Below, piece by piece: positions 14,672 through 27,066 of a DNA stretch of 64,000 nucleotides. Source of the DNA: Bimastos eiseni (lineage: Eukaryota > Annelida > Clitellata > Crassiclitellata > Lumbricidae). How positions within the stretch are numbered: the first letter of the stretch is position 1; each line of letters opens with the position of its first letter. The DNA lies in NCBI GenBank assembly GCA_959347315.1, contig OY365810.1:22517906-22581905 (forward strand). The letters are read 5' to 3'. The position numbers were made by a program, and so were the translations under genes. The notes under the pieces were generated by a model. The model was not told where the DNA came from, ran no database searches, and saw only the letters and a program-made list of their open reading frames with translations.

Positions 14672-15411
14672 GGGGCCGTTCATACATGGCGTCACACAAT
14701 TTTTGACGATTTTTGACCCCCTCACTCCTTCGTCAAACGTTGTCACAAATGTCATGACCCCACTCAAATATTACGTCACAAAGCTTTGAACCCCTCCCAT
14801 CAGAGAAACCAGATGTCCAGAATGTAATGCAAATTTTCTTATAATTATTATCAAAAAAGTACCTATAATTATAAAAAATACTTGAAATTATAGTAGTAGA
14901 GCAAAGAAAAATTGAGAAAGTATAATTAATATCTTATGCATTCTTCAAAATGAAAGGCTCTGGCAGAACAGTTGCAATTGTTACAAAAATGTTTAATAAC
15001 GATAACTCAAACTGTCAAAATTTTATACCTCTCCATTCTTCCACGGTGAAGCAAAATGAAATCATGGAATAAATAATATCCAATCCACACACACACACTC
15101 ACCATTTTCTTATTTTCAGCCTGTGCATTGAGCGGGATAATTATTTCTTGCCTGTGTGTTACAGAATGTTTGCCTCACTTCCAAGACCCCAAAATTGACA
15201 CCGAGTGTAAAGAAAAAATTCAAAAATTAGGAGTGCAATAATCATGATCCTATGTGAAACTTGCTTAATTGAATAACATTTTTAATAAAGTTGCACATTT
15301 TGATGCTTGATGTGATGATGTGACGTCACATTTCGTCGACTCTCCCTCGTCACACATCGTCACAAATGTCTGACCCCCTCCCCATAGGCGCGTCACGTCA
15401 TTTATACCATT
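14672..15411 (-). mobile_element. Degenerate copy of the zinc-finger-type TIR transposon
   Basis: The left end (GGGGCCGTTCATACATGG, followed by GTCACAC) and the right end (GACGTGACGCGC on the minus strand) resemble the ends of the elements at 26.5 and 40.1 kb. Inner stretches of 'TTTTTGACCCCCTC' and 'CGTCACAAATGTC' are also shared. On the minus strand near 15,060-15,180 there is a decayed coding match containing SVTH-x(2)-E-x-II-x-P, the same region as the C-terminal part of the frame at 40,567-40,926. Confidence 0.6.
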
Positions 15412-17049
15412 CACAATAATCTTAACACCTAAATATTACCTAATATTATTTACCAATTTTTTCCAGTATTATTTTTTTTGGACTGCCGCTAAAGTTATCT
15501 TATAAATATACTGTAGAAGACTTTCTGTGTGTCACTCTGTCCGGCGATGCATTTCCACAGCTTTACAGCTATTGACTCGAAACCTTCGCCGTTGGCTCGG
15601 GTAACACCTGGGACACGCAGTAGAGGGATTCCTGAATCCCGCAGCCACCCTCTTCCTGGTCTCCAGGACAAAAAACCTACGGTACACCTCTCACACACCC
15701 AGAAAAGCCAAGTTTTCTTCTTATTCGCCAGGATCGTGTCACCCTCTCTAATATACTCTGAGCGGCGAGCGCACACCTTGCATATTGGGTATTTTTATGG
15801 CGCCTGTTCAATTTAGGTCCAACCACATATTACGAACGCAAAAAACGTAATTTCGGACCCCCCATTCCCTCCGTTGCAACGCGCACATTTTTGCGGACCC
15901 CTCTCACACGCGTACGTACATATTAGCTCTACCCTTCCCCATTGCAGAGGTTAAATAGCGAAAGACATCTATAAGACATTGAGTTTAGCGTAGGCTATAT
16001 ATTTTTTGGAAAGCATCATATTTGAAGAAATAAAATACTAACAACACTTGCATTGTAAAAAGTTGCAATGCTACATAAAATTGATTAAGCAGGAATATAG
16101 TTTGTGATTTGGTTTACAGTTCTGATATTAATATTCCGTAATATGGGCGTCATGATCAGACAGTTATATTTGCGTACGTAGTCCTACAGTCCTACCCATT
16201 TTCTGGACCCCGTTCCTCGCCTTCATACATACACACGCACCCGTACGCAAAATCGCCGAAATTTGAAACCCCTTCCCATCGCTGCGTAGGCCTACTTAAT
16301 AATTTATGTTAATGGGCCCCAGGTTAATGACTCTGTGGCAGTCTTATTACGTGTAGCGCGAGAAATTCTTTTCAAGTTTCGACAAATGAATGTGTATTAT
16401 ATTCAATGAATTACAAATTATTTTTTATTTACCGCATATATAAGAACTTCAAGCTACAGGGTTGAATGACTTCATGGACGTGGATGCGGCTATACACATA
16501 GTCAAAGGTCTCTTAGAAGGACAAATTCCTTGTGTTGCTAGAAGATTTTGATATACGCCTATAGCTTATTATAGGATCAACATTCAACAATATTAAAATT
16601 TTATGTGTTGTTATATTAACACCTTAGGCGGCGGCGATCTCGTCTGACAGGTGGGGGACAGCCAATCAGAGGGGTAGAAAATGTGGGTGGACAAACGCAT
16701 AATTTGTATCCTCTGATTCCTCTCTGTAAGAGGTGGCGGGGCTTGTCTATCTCGCACCCCCGGGATAGCCGTCTCTGAGTAACACAATGGAAGACTCGAA
16801 TCAATAACTCTGAAAAGGCATAGATCTATATATATAACAAGAGACCTAGTTTGATATAATTACACAGGTCAGTCAACTGAAGATATATGCCTGCCTATAT
16901 GTCTTTGACCTTGTCTGTGTGCCGTGCGTAAACTTTTAACTGACTGTTTGTATGTGTAGGTCCAGCTGTACGTGTGCAATCATCTACGCCAGCAAGCAAG
17001 CTTACTATGAACGCACGTGCCATTGCGCAGATGATACAGAGGTCTGCGG
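15412..17049. other. Repeat-derived, no confident gene
   Basis: A CpG-rich patch at 15,530-15,790 has open frames on both strands (93 and 95 codons), neither with a recognisable motif. At 15,820-16,290 blocks such as TTTCGGACCCCCCATTCCC and CCCGTACGCAAAATCG resemble decayed ends of another C-run transposon. I cannot place its boundaries. Confidence 0.35.
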
Positions 17050-17483
17050 GTAAACCCGTACCCACGGGTAACCCTTACTCGACCCTTGCCCGCGGGTACG
17101 GGTAGACTGATCACGGGTACTGGTATACCCGGCTAACCAGTATCAACGTCAAGCTTTATGGTTACAATGTCACCTTTTATATATATAAATATATGTATGT
17201 ATCTATATTAATATTATATATAATGATGATGCAAGATGCACCTATATAATTATTATATAGGTGAGTCTTGCATCATCAATTTTGCATCAAAGACTTAAAT
17301 ACTATTATAGAAAAATTGGCACATTCGAAATCCAAGTACTATGTAACTGAATGTAATGCTTCCCTTCCTCTTTGTATGTATGTATGTTAATAGCTGTTTT
17401 TCTGATTCCTCTTCCTCATATCCCTCTGATCGTCTTCCCTTTTTCTCCTCCTTCACCTTTTCCTCCTCCTGCTCCTCCTACAG

Positions 17484-17514
<31 letters not shown>

Positions 17515-18175
17515 TCTTCCACTTCTTCCTCATCCATTTCGTCCTCGTCTTTACCTTCATCCTCCAGCTCTTCTCTCTGCCTCTGCCCCTCTCTGCCTCT
17601 CCTCTTCCCTCCTCCGACTTCTTTTCATTCGCCTCATCCTTCTCTTGTTCCTCTCCTCCTCAAGTTCCACATTCCTCTTCTACCTCTTCCTTTTCTTCCT
17701 CCTTTTCTTCCTACTCCTATTCTCCCTTCTGCTTCCTTCGATCTCCTCTTCTTTCTCCTACTTCTCCTTCTTCTCTTGCCCTTTCTGCTCACACTCCTCT
17801 CCCTCAACTCCTTCACTTCCCCTCCTCCAGCTTCCGTCCACTTCCTCCTCCTCTTCATCCACGTCGTCTTCTTCCTTTCCTTTCTTCTCCTCCACGTTCT
17901 CCTTCTTATCTTGCTTCCACCGCCATCGTTACCACACGGTTACTGCTACTGACATTGTTGTTGCTGCTGCTGCTGTTACTACTAGGAGAACAGCATAATG
18001 CTTAGTTAAGTGGTGATCCTAATAGCCTGGCAGGCAGCAAGACTATGAGAAGGCATGCTGATGACGTCACGGGTACGGGTATACCCGTTGGTACGGGTCG
18101 GGTAGGAATTTTGAGTACGGGTCGGGTACGGGTCCTATGTAACGGGCACTGGTCGGGTAGCAAACATGCGCTACC
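17050..18175. mobile_element. GGGTAC-ended element with polypyrimidine core
   Basis: Both ends consist of clustered GGGTACCC/ACGGGT motifs (17,050-17,140 and 18,068-18,175), in mixed orientation on the left and mostly as ACGGGTCGGGTACGGGT on the right. Similar GGGTACCCG motifs line the inside of the hAT-like MITE at 28.4 kb. That suggests the same broad class, but I cannot find a target duplication here. The interior holds a 0.5-kb pyrimidine tract and no transposase. Confidence 0.45.
17400..17935 (+). repeat. Polypyrimidine tract of about 0.5 kb
   Basis: Almost uninterrupted C/T on the plus strand, built of CTTCCTCCT-like units with a pure (CT)n block at 17,482-17,511. Two overlapping long frames (198 and 208 codons of Ser/Leu/Pro/Phe) and an Arg/Lys/Glu/Gly-rich minus frame exist only because the tract lacks stop codons. 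Such tracts can form triplex DNA. Confidence 0.85.
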
Positions 18176-18762
18176 CACGTACCTCTTAGCAGAGATATCA
18201 ATGAGGCCATGCATGCGTGGTTCGTTAATCGGTATTACACGAACATGGACTGACGTATTTACTGCTAGCATCAATTTTTTTACAAACATACGTATATAAG
18301 CACATGTGTGTGTCAAAAAAATGAACCGTAAAAATAGCATCCTTGATAATGTAAAAGGGATAATATAAACTGACAAGTAACATTACAAGTTCACATCGCG
18401 TATGTCATAGGCCTGCAGTTACATATATATTGGTCATATAATTATTCACTCGTTCCAACTAAACGAACCAACATTATGGAAACATTTTAAAATACACAGC
18501 TTTTCAATAACTGATGCAGTTAAAGAAGATATGCGTGTAGGCCTACACGCAAATAACCCAAAACTGATTTTCTATTTATCAAATCCTAATTAGTCAACTG
18601 CATCCGATTCGTTGTTATGAAGTCTAGCTTTTGACTTCTGTCAAAATAAAAATGCAATGCTATAGTCTAATTAGACGCACACAGAGTACCGCCGCCAGTG
18701 GCTGATCGGATTGTCACACTAGACTGAGTTTCATATTGCAATCCGTGGCATAATGTCTCCAC
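18176..18762. other. No recognisable gene
   Basis: No coding, RNA or repeat feature identified. It contains one TAGGCCTA palindrome near 18,540. Confidence 0.45.
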
Positions 18763-19478
18763 GGGTCGCGGACAAAACCCCTCTGACAAAAACCCCCTCT
18801 GACATAAACCCCCTGACAAACTCTCCCCCTAAGTAGGACAAACCCCCCTAAGAATAATTTTTTTTACTTTCGTTACTTTTATTATTTAGAAACATGTGTA
18901 TACTTTAAAGTCTGAAGTAAAGCATGTGTCATATGTGTCATTTCAAAGTCTGATGCGGTCACTCAGGTATCGTCGTCCAATAATTAAATAGCAAACAGTT
19001 AATTAGTTCCTTGGTCTTTTTGTTCTTAATGTATGATAGGTCTTTGTACACTGAAGACACCACTGTGCATCAGTCATTATAGGCTATCGGTGACACGACT
19101 TTTTCAGACGCGTCAGATGAGTCTATGCAAAGCATATGTGTGTTATCTATGACACGATTTCTTTTAAAAGTTAGACCAGAGGCGTCAATCTCCCTCTAAC
19201 TGATGGAGGCAAACACTCTGGTTCCAAGTGTCAGGTAGTCAAGATATTACTAAGACTCAAAATATACCCCCGCCTCCTATCTGGACGCCTCCGAGTTAGA
19301 CTAATAGTCGTACTGAGTGTCACTTGTAATGTTGTGCAGACTTTGTTAGTAGTGTCAGTTATTATGGTATGGCTTTTAATTGCAGAACCTAGTTAGGGCA
19401 AGAGAGGGGGTTGTCCGGGGGGTTAATGTCCTGCCTAAAACAGAGGGGTTTATGCCAGAGGGGTTTTGTCCTACACCC
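18763..19478. mobile_element. GGACAAAA-type hAT-like element, copy 1
   Basis: The left end starts GGGTCGCGGACAAAACCCC and continues with tandem GACAAAA/GACATAA plus C-run units. The right end is the inverse, finishing TTTTGTCCTACACCC. The octamer GTCTCCAC flanks both ends (18,755-18,762 and 19,479-19,486), a perfect 8-bp target duplication. The interior shares GTCACTCAGGTATCGTCGTC and CACTTGTAATGTTGTGCAGA with copies 2 and 3. No protein is encoded. Confidence 0.85.
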
Positions 19479-19486
19479 GTCTCCAC

Positions 19487-20839
19487 AGCCATATAGATTA
19501 AACAGCGCCGTATAGTCAATGACGAGGCAGCACATCATATGTTATGAAAGGGAACTCACAGGCATCCGCTTCTAAGTGTGGTTGCGGAATCAACGATCAA
19601 ACAGAGGGAATAATAATATTATTAATATGATGATGTCTCCCTGAAAATATTCTTCGAAAATAGGACACATTTCCTCTTTTGCAAAATTGTTTAATATATA
19701 GCAGTTTATATAAGTTTGTCGATTATTTTCATCTCGGAAACACGCAGTTCATTTTTATGTTCACGTAGGCCTAGATATTTAAAAAATAGAAATTGGGTAA
19801 ATGAAAATGATTCTTTGTGCAAACATATGTTGGAGTGATGATCTTTTTTTTCTTCAAGGCGTCCGCTTTGAGAAATAATTTAAGATCTATAGAAAGCTTC
19901 CGAATCATATTCCTGGGTAGAGTAAAGAGATAATTTTCTCGCACCTATTGGGTGGAGATACAAATGTAGGCCTACACCCGAAAAAAATCATATTTTTAAT
20001 ATATTCGCCACCCCACTCATACAAGTGCATACAGGGGTTACATGTAAACTAGAGCATTGGGCCTGTAGTCGTATTCTCACCTTTGAACTTCTTCCTGCTG
20101 TATGCGCTTTTTTCTAACTAAGGCTGAGATATGCTACTTTTGCAATGATCCCTTCTTGTCTAAAAGCTGCACCGATTGACCGCAATCACAACTTCATCTC
20201 AAATTGTGTTATAAGTTCTTGTACCGAACTTACTTCTTACGAGTCTACTTGTGCTACTCTCGTCTAATTGAGCCATTCAACACTCAAGTCAGGTGCCTCT
20301 TTATGGCTTACAGGTGTCTTTCCGAATTAGCCTATTACTGGCCTAAATATATCTGTGACTGTCATACCTGGCTAACTCCTCCACCCTACGTCCTATTCAC
20401 ATTAATAGTAGCATGCGGATTTAATGACAGTTACTGTTACAACAAACGTTACTCAAGTATAGTCCTTGTCGCTATTATAGTATAATTAGGGCCTATGTCT
20501 TTATATAAACATACTGCGGACTTCTTTTTGACAATTATGACTGAAGCCGGTCTAAACTGGGATTGAATTCCAGAACCCAAACTAGATTGTCATCTTCTAA
20601 ATTCTAAACTAGGGCAACAAATCTGCATCGACTCAAAAATATGCTCAGAAAATGCAGATACGATATATGGTGATAATTATGATTAGACCTCTTGCATTCT
20701 CAACGTCTTGTCTTTTCCCCTATAGAAATATTTTCTGAGGATTCTATTCGCCAGTTCAAAGACAGAGTGTCGTGCCTTTACAGCTTTCCACGTGGAATAG
20801 CCCTCCTTTAGAATTGCGTGCTCTTTTGCATACAGTTTC
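19487..20839. other. No recognisable gene
   Basis: AT-rich with scattered TAGGCCTA motifs. The 93-codon plus frame near 20,204-20,485 is Tyr/Cys-rich without a family signature and is probably chance. Confidence 0.4.
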
Positions 20840-21062
20840 CGCAGATACCATTTACAAGTATCTGAAAACTGTTCTTTATCGCCGGAGTTGGCTGGAAGCG
20901 CCTCTGAGTAGGTCATGTGATAATATATGGGCGCTATATAAGCCAAGACGGCTTATATAGCGCCCCTATAGTATCACATAACTTACTCAGAGGCGCTTCC
21001 AGCCAACTCCAGGGATAAAGAACAGTTTTCATATAGGCGTGTACTTGTAAACGGTATCTGCG
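20840..21062. repeat. Large near-perfect palindrome
   Basis: Two arms of about 105-110 bp (20,840-20,944 and 20,950-21,062) are reverse complements with a few mismatches and a 9-bp indel, around a 5-bp loop. The centre is GCTATATAAGCC-aagac-GGCTTATATAGC. The GGGCGCTATATAAG motif resembles the 3' tails of L2/CR1-like retroelements, so this may be two copies inserted head-on or an inverted duplication. Confidence 0.8.
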
Positions 21063-22375
21063 TTATCTCTAAGAGTTAACGAATTTTACTGAAAAATAAT
21101 TTTTCAAAGAATTTAAGTACTAACCTCGTTTAAGTAGGTGACTGAAATGGCAAGCCAAGTGGCTAAATAATTAACACGAGCACTATCCTCGTAAAAGCAA
21201 GTTAATCGCATTCAGTATTCCTATGAATGGAACACGAGAATCGAGTAGCGTAAAGTTTAATCTCTTTATAATTAGCGCAGTCCGTATCGTTCAAGAGTAA
21301 ATGCGACTGAATAGTGTTACCTTAACCAATTGACCTTAATCGGGTTTGTCTGGTGCATTGGAAACAGGAACACGCGTGAGGCTGCGCAGAACACCGATAG
21401 AACAGTGATTAACTCAACAAAGCTTACTTCACTCGGTGTGATCCCGTTTTAAATGTAAACAAAGGCCTAGTTTGCGCGACCTTCTTCCAATGGGATCTTG
21501 CGACCCAACGATGGACAAACAAAAGGTCTGACTCACACGTCACTCGACTCTGCTTTCCCGCCGCCGTCCTTTTCGCTATCCTTTTCTGTACCACTACCTT
21601 TAACTCTGTCAGTCTGTGTGCTAGCAATTGGCCCGCATTCTACATCTAAAAATAGAACATGGGCGATTTGTTAGAGACACGGCCAGATTATTGTCATATT
21701 TAGATCACACGTGTAAAAAAAAATAGTTAGGCGTGATATTCATACGAATGTTTACGATGAGTTTACAGTTTCGTAATTATGAAATTATCACATGCCAAAG
21801 TGTACTTCAACTGTTTCCTATTAGGACCGTGATTTGCTCATTAGTGGCAGGATAAGCTGATGTTAATAGCTTGTTTGGCGTCGGACAATTTCAGCCTCGA
21901 GTTTACTACCAACTATGAAGGAAGATGACTTTGCTGAAGCATCATCGCTATTGATTTGGTAAATTTAAACCTGTGTCCACGCGCTTGTTCCGTTTTTGAC
22001 AAGAAATCAATGTTAGGCGACCTACGCGCAGGTGTTGGATGAGCAATAAGTGCTTTGAAAGCAGCGAAATAAATTAGATGAGAGGCCAGTCTCCGCCCAA
22101 AAATATGCATTCGAAGGAATAATTGGATATGGCAGCTGAACATATAAAAAACCAATCAATGGAATTTGCACAATAGCTAGTTGAAATTACAAGCAGAAAT
22201 TATTAGTGTTATTCAAATTTAATACACTCTTATAGAGTTTTAATCCAGTGAACTCTTCTTTAGCCATAGGCCTATTTATATTCGAAAATATTATTCGATC
22301 TCAGCAGAAGCCTCAATGCGCGCGAGATACTTTTCCACGACAGCATCAATATTGGAACTGTAATTTGACATTTCA
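21063..22375. other. No recognisable gene
   Basis: Mixed composition. A CpG-richer patch around 21,420-21,640 gives a basic 67-codon minus frame without a known motif. Nothing else is supported. Confidence 0.4.
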
Positions 22376-22379
22376 TGCT

Positions 22380-23215
22380 TGTAAATGTAATTGGATCACA
22401 ATTACCTGATTATGTAAGTAATTGAATTTCAATTAAATTTTGATTGCAGCCTAATTCAATTGTCAACAACGTTTCAATTATTCTTTGAAAAATTGAACAA
22501 TTATATCTATAATTTATAATTAACTCTTTTTTTACACTAAAATATAAACTAGTAGGCCTAAGTTAGTCAAATTGTTAAGTATCGGGGATACAGTTTATGA
22601 TTCATTGAAACAAGTTAACAATAAATTGTATTTGTTTGACGAGCAGAAGTTTAAAAAATTGGTGTTTGGTAGTTTTTGGCGCCTATGTGTTTCAATTTGT
22701 CCAACAGTGGGCTCCCGCTCTTTAGTGAGTGACTCAACTCGGCGAGTCTGAGACAAAGATTAGCTGGCGACCTACCGCAAGATAATGAGCAAGAGCTTGG
22801 CTCATGCTGCCAGGTCCAGAAGGCGGTCAGACAGTTCAGACGATCCTAACTTACAATGCACGTGTAAGAGGGGTGTAAGGGTGGAATAAGGTTGACAGAG
22901 TACTCAAGGTTGACAATTATGTTAGCGTAATATAAGTACGATGCATACCAGCTGTGTCAAGTAGGCATGATACATAAAAGTTTATTGGATTATTTAGGTG
23001 GGCGACAAGCTTGTATGTTGGCCAAATATAACATATGGTATCCTAATTCGCCATTAAAACGTCATTCAGTATTACAAATTGCATGCTATATTGTAATTGG
23101 GATAGTCAGAAATACAATTACAATTTAACGGACTTAAAAGTAAGTCAATTACAATATAGACTGTAATTCAATTACGTAATTCTGTTACATGTATATTTCA
23201 ATTACTGAATGAAAC
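22380..23215. repeat. Probable TTGTAATT/AATTACAA-ended element
   Basis: Clusters of GTAATTG/CAATTAC motifs occur at 22,380-22,450 and again at 23,090-23,215, on both strands. Repeated short inverted units at both ends of an 0.8-kb block suggest a non-autonomous transposon. Exact ends and target duplication are not visible. Confidence 0.35.
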
Positions 23216-23780
23216 TGATTAGGGCCTAACAAGTGATAAATTTTCAACGTTAGTTCATGCAAATGAGTCAAAAATGATGCCAATCATGTGCTGCTGATTC
23301 TTGGCCTCTGTGTTCTGCTAAAGAAAGATGACTAGCCCTGACTATTGCTGTTCAATGATGACATATATAGCGAGTGCTATCAAATGTAAATTGTTGCGTT
23401 TTGACAACAAAAATCAAATTTAATGAACCATAATATAATACAATACTCAATGACAGTGATTTTATAATTTTAAATTTAATTGTATCTAAATTTTAAATAG
23501 TCAAATAGGCACGTTTGATTTGGCATTTCTTTAGTGGTTAACTTTCACAGCGTTTCACAGCAATACTAGGAAGTTAACGCAGCATTGTCCTAAAGCGTCT
23601 ATCACAGCAATTACACGTGGGCTGGACTATCTGCAAGCTTGTATTCCCTCTTCCCGGTTTGCTCAAATGTGTAGGCCTACCGCTTTTAAAAGTCTTCTGA
23701 AGCCTATATAGGTCTTTTGCATCCTGCTTAGTTAGACATAAATTTTGTATCAGATAAAGCATGGCATGACCGAAAGAGAC

Positions 23781-23835
23781 ATGCGTATATATATAAAATA
23801 TAGACATGCGTATATATATATTATATATAAATATA

Positions 23836-23871
<36 letters not shown>
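23781..23871. repeat. (TA)n microsatellite
   Basis: Starts as two copies of ATGCGTATATATAT-like sequence and runs into uninterrupted TA dinucleotides. The short frame of Tyr/Ile codons across it is an artefact. Confidence 0.9.
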
Positions 23872-23872
<1 letters not shown>

Positions 23873-24296
23873 TGTTATTCACATTGACCGTCGTCCACAG
23901 TCAAACAGCCTTGAGAACTTTAAACGATAGTGCAGAACAACAACGCTTATAGGCCTAACTTTAAGACTTAACTAAAAAATAAAGGTATTCATATAGTTTA
24001 ACAGAGATTTATACCAAACAGTCGTTAAAATATTTCTTTTAGTATAGCAATGGTATTCATTGGCATTCGAACCAATTTATCAATAATGAAAGAAGTTTAA
24101 ATCACAGTTTACTTAATTAATTAATTTGACAAGAGGGTCATTTCGTATCTCACATTATGTCATTGTCCATACTCCATAAGCATCACCATTGTGGACTGTA
24201 GCCAACCCTGATGTTTATATATCTGTGAGGGTCATATACTACTGTTTTAATTATTTGCTCTTATTTTAATGGCTGACGTAAACAGACATGTATGCA
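23872..24296. other. No recognisable gene
   Basis: AT-rich spacer between a microsatellite and the next transposon; no feature seen. Confidence 0.45.
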
Positions 24297-25245
24297 GGGT
24301 CGCGGACAAAAAACACCCAGGACAAAACCCCCGGACATAAACTTTTGACACAAACCCCGGATAACCCCCCTCCACAGTAGGACAAAAGCCCCATAATAAA
24401 TAAATGTTTTATTTTTTTACTTTTATTACTTGGAAAAAGTGTTTGTCCAATGGCACGAAGAGTGTCCTCGATGGATAGCCCCCCCTTCAAGTGGCGATTT
24501 ACAACATTGCATCAAACGTTCCTGCAGGTGTTTGGTTGCACGTTTCACACGTTTGACAGGGTGCTTCCCGCGAGCAGCCTGCAGGATGGCCGTACTGGCC
24601 AAAGCGGTGCGTAATTCATACACCCTTTGCGCTTAGTCAGTTGGTAGCAGGTATGATGTTGGTAATGCAGATTTAGATCAAAACATTTAGTTGACATGAT
24701 TTCATCTTTCAATCTTTGTTAATTTCTGGAGGCAGAGTTCATATGCGTTATCTGTGACACGGCTTCTTTAGACGCGTCAGATGAGTATATGCAGAGCATA
24801 CGAGTGTTATAAATATGTGACACTTCTTATATAAGTTAGACTAATAATCGTACTGAGTGTCACTTGTAATGTTGTGCAGACTTTGTGAGTAACAGGGGCG
24901 TCCAGATAGGAAAGTCCGGAGGCAAATGCCTCCAATTTCAGGTAGGGGGTGGGAAGCATTAGAGGGGATTATCCTGGCACTTGGGACCGGGAGCTTGCCT
25001 CTATCACTAAGGTGGGGATTGACGCCCCTGGTTAGTAGTGTGGGTTATTATGGCAGGGCGTCTAATTAAGTTACAGAGCTGTGAATAGTTCGTGTAATAA
25101 ATATAATTTTTTATGTGACAGATGCTAGCTAGGGCAAATGAGGGGGAGGTTTGTCCGGAGGGGTCAATATCCTGCCTAAAACGGGGGCCATTGTCCGGGG
25201 GTTTTTGTCCAAGGTTTTTGTCTGGGAGGGGTTTGTCCTACACCC
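24297..25245. mobile_element. GGACAAAA-type hAT-like element, copy 2
   Basis: It starts GGGTCGCGGACAAAA and ends TTTGTCCTACACCC, like copy 1. The flanking octamers TGTATGCA (24,289-24,296) and TGTAAATA (25,246-25,253) match at 6 of 8 positions, fitting an aged target duplication. The shared interior block includes AGACGCGTCAGATGAGT and GTCACTTGTAATGTTGTGC. This copy alone has a 150-bp insert at about 24,450-24,630, open on both strands, and a G-rich insert at about 24,895-25,030. Confidence 0.8.
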
Positions 25246-25253
25246 TGTAAATA

Positions 25254-26471
25254 GACTGTAATACCCTGTATGCGGGCATATTTTGGCGAAACGATGCTGT
25301 TTATGGTTCATCCAACTGTTTATGAAGTTTGCTTATGAAAGTATTGACCCTCCAACGACGCTCATGATGTAAGAGGATCTAAAGCAGGATGCAGTCATAA
25401 TTGTCATATGCCCGTTTTAAAGTGATTACTTATTCATCTTGCCATTTTCCAAGAATCTTATGAAATTGCAGGCAGTTTTGCTTTAGAGATTTTATTTTAG
25501 GATCTAATTACGTAACTGGGTCACTTGTTCAGAGGGGCCATGAACTATGGTGATATTTTAACGTGACGTGTTTATGCTTGTTCACTCATAGGCTGTTTCT
25601 TCAACTTCCTAAATGAAACTAGAAATAAGATTAAGATGTAGACCTAAGTCACATGACACGCTGTTGATTGTCTTTGGCCATGTATGTTATACGCAAAGGC
25701 AGGTCATCTTGACTAACGGGAGGATACGTTAATAATTACAGACAACACTAGTTTTGCTTTGTGATTCATTGCTGCGTGGAAACAATAATATATATATATA
25801 TATATAATTATTGTTAGGAACGACATACGTGACACGTGCATAGCTTGAAGTTGTCGGGGACATGTCTTATGATAGGTTATGTATTTCCCAATGTATTTCC
25901 CAATGCTTGACATAGGAGTGCAACTATTGGTCTATATATATTTAGAACAATATACCTCATGTAATGGGTGTGTGTGGAGGATGGGTTTACAAAATACTGT
26001 TTGCAGGACTAGTATACCATGCAGAGGCAGTAAATTAACTACACATTTGGGTATAGTCTTAAACCATTTGAAACGTCGTCGTTCGGTGGCGTGGAATGCA
26101 ATTTCAGGATCGACTGCAGCGTCGCTCGACACTCGTTCATAAAAGACGAGATTGGTGAAGAGTTTCATTGTTCGTACGGTCGACGACGACGATTAAATAT
26201 TCAGAACTCGGACCGAACGTAAATAATGACCAACCACACACTGCGGGCAGAAGAACTACTCACAGTGCATTGAAACGATTGTAACTAGAAGGCTTAATGT
26301 TTACAGACAGCGAAACACATTCGGTGTCTGTAGCTTAATAATTTTTGCGCTTTGCCACCAGAGCTTCCCATTTTGCACCTATACTCTTTCAGATAGTATG
26401 CTCTGGACGCCAGAATTTATTTTCAACGAGATAATAGTTGTCCAAAAGAAAGCAAAACGAGACAGAACAAG
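25254..26471. other. No recognisable gene
   Basis: Contains a short (TA)n at 25,787-25,806. Frames near 25,879-26,168 overlap on opposite strands and lack motifs. A possible unrecognised exon cannot be excluded. Confidence 0.4.
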
Positions 26472-26708
26472 CAGAGGCGTAGCTAGAGTATTTCGCACCC
26501 GGAGACAAACTACGGAATTGGCGCCCCCTTGATGGTGCCATTCATAAATGACTTCACGCGCCTAGGTGGAGGGGTCACACATTTGTGACGATATATGACA
26601 TGGGAAGTCGTCTAAGAAATGTGACATTACTTCATCACATTACACATCACAATTCGTAGTTTTATTTTACTTCTACGCTCGGTGTAAATTTTGGGGTTAT
26701 GGAAGAGA

Positions 26709-26988
26709 GGCAGCCATTCTGTAACCCATAAGCCAGAATCAATTATTCGGGCAAAACGCACCAGGCCACAGAGAATTACTACCCGTCGTCAATGTGAACT
26801 AATGGTAATAATCGCAAACGAAAATAAACAGAGAGAGTGCAGATTGGATAGACGAGGAAGAGCTGGCTTTGAAAGGGGTCTCCATTGAACCTGAAAGAGC
26901 ATTTGGCACCATCGTGGGAGATTCTATCAGAGCTTGTGTGGAATGCATAAACTCTACTTTCGCCATTTGTCATCGTTCTACTATATAG
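26709..26988 (+). pseudogene. Zinc-finger-type transposon protein, C-terminal remnant
   Basis: Translation in one frame gives SVTHKPESII-x(2)-KRTRPQR-x(3)-RRQCELMVI, aligned with SATHKHESIIPPKRIRPQR...RRQRELMVI of the frame at 40,567-40,926 on the other strand. After NENKQRE the match continues in another reading frame (DWIDEEELALKGVSIEPE) to a stop at 26,986-26,988, so there is one frameshift. Upstream coding, including the C2H2 finger, is lost. The function of the intact protein is unknown; its position between transposon ends suggests a transposase or accessory protein. Confidence 0.7.
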
Positions 26989-27066
26989 TTTTAAATATAT
27001 TATAGCTATAATTACTTTGTTTCATAGTTAAAAGAAAATATGCGAACAGCATTCTGGACCTTGACC

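Noticed and set aside
15495..15816. Pair of about 95-codon frames on opposite strands
   Set aside because: CpG-rich patch open on both strands; neither reading has a recognisable motif, so neither is called a gene.
17356..17998. Two overlapping frames of about 200 codons, rich in Ser, Leu, Pro and Phe
   Set aside because: They exist only because the C/T tract has no stop codons; both frames are low complexity and neither has a domain.
20683..20946. 87-codon minus frame
   Set aside because: It runs through one arm of the palindrome and ends in repeat sequence; no known domain.
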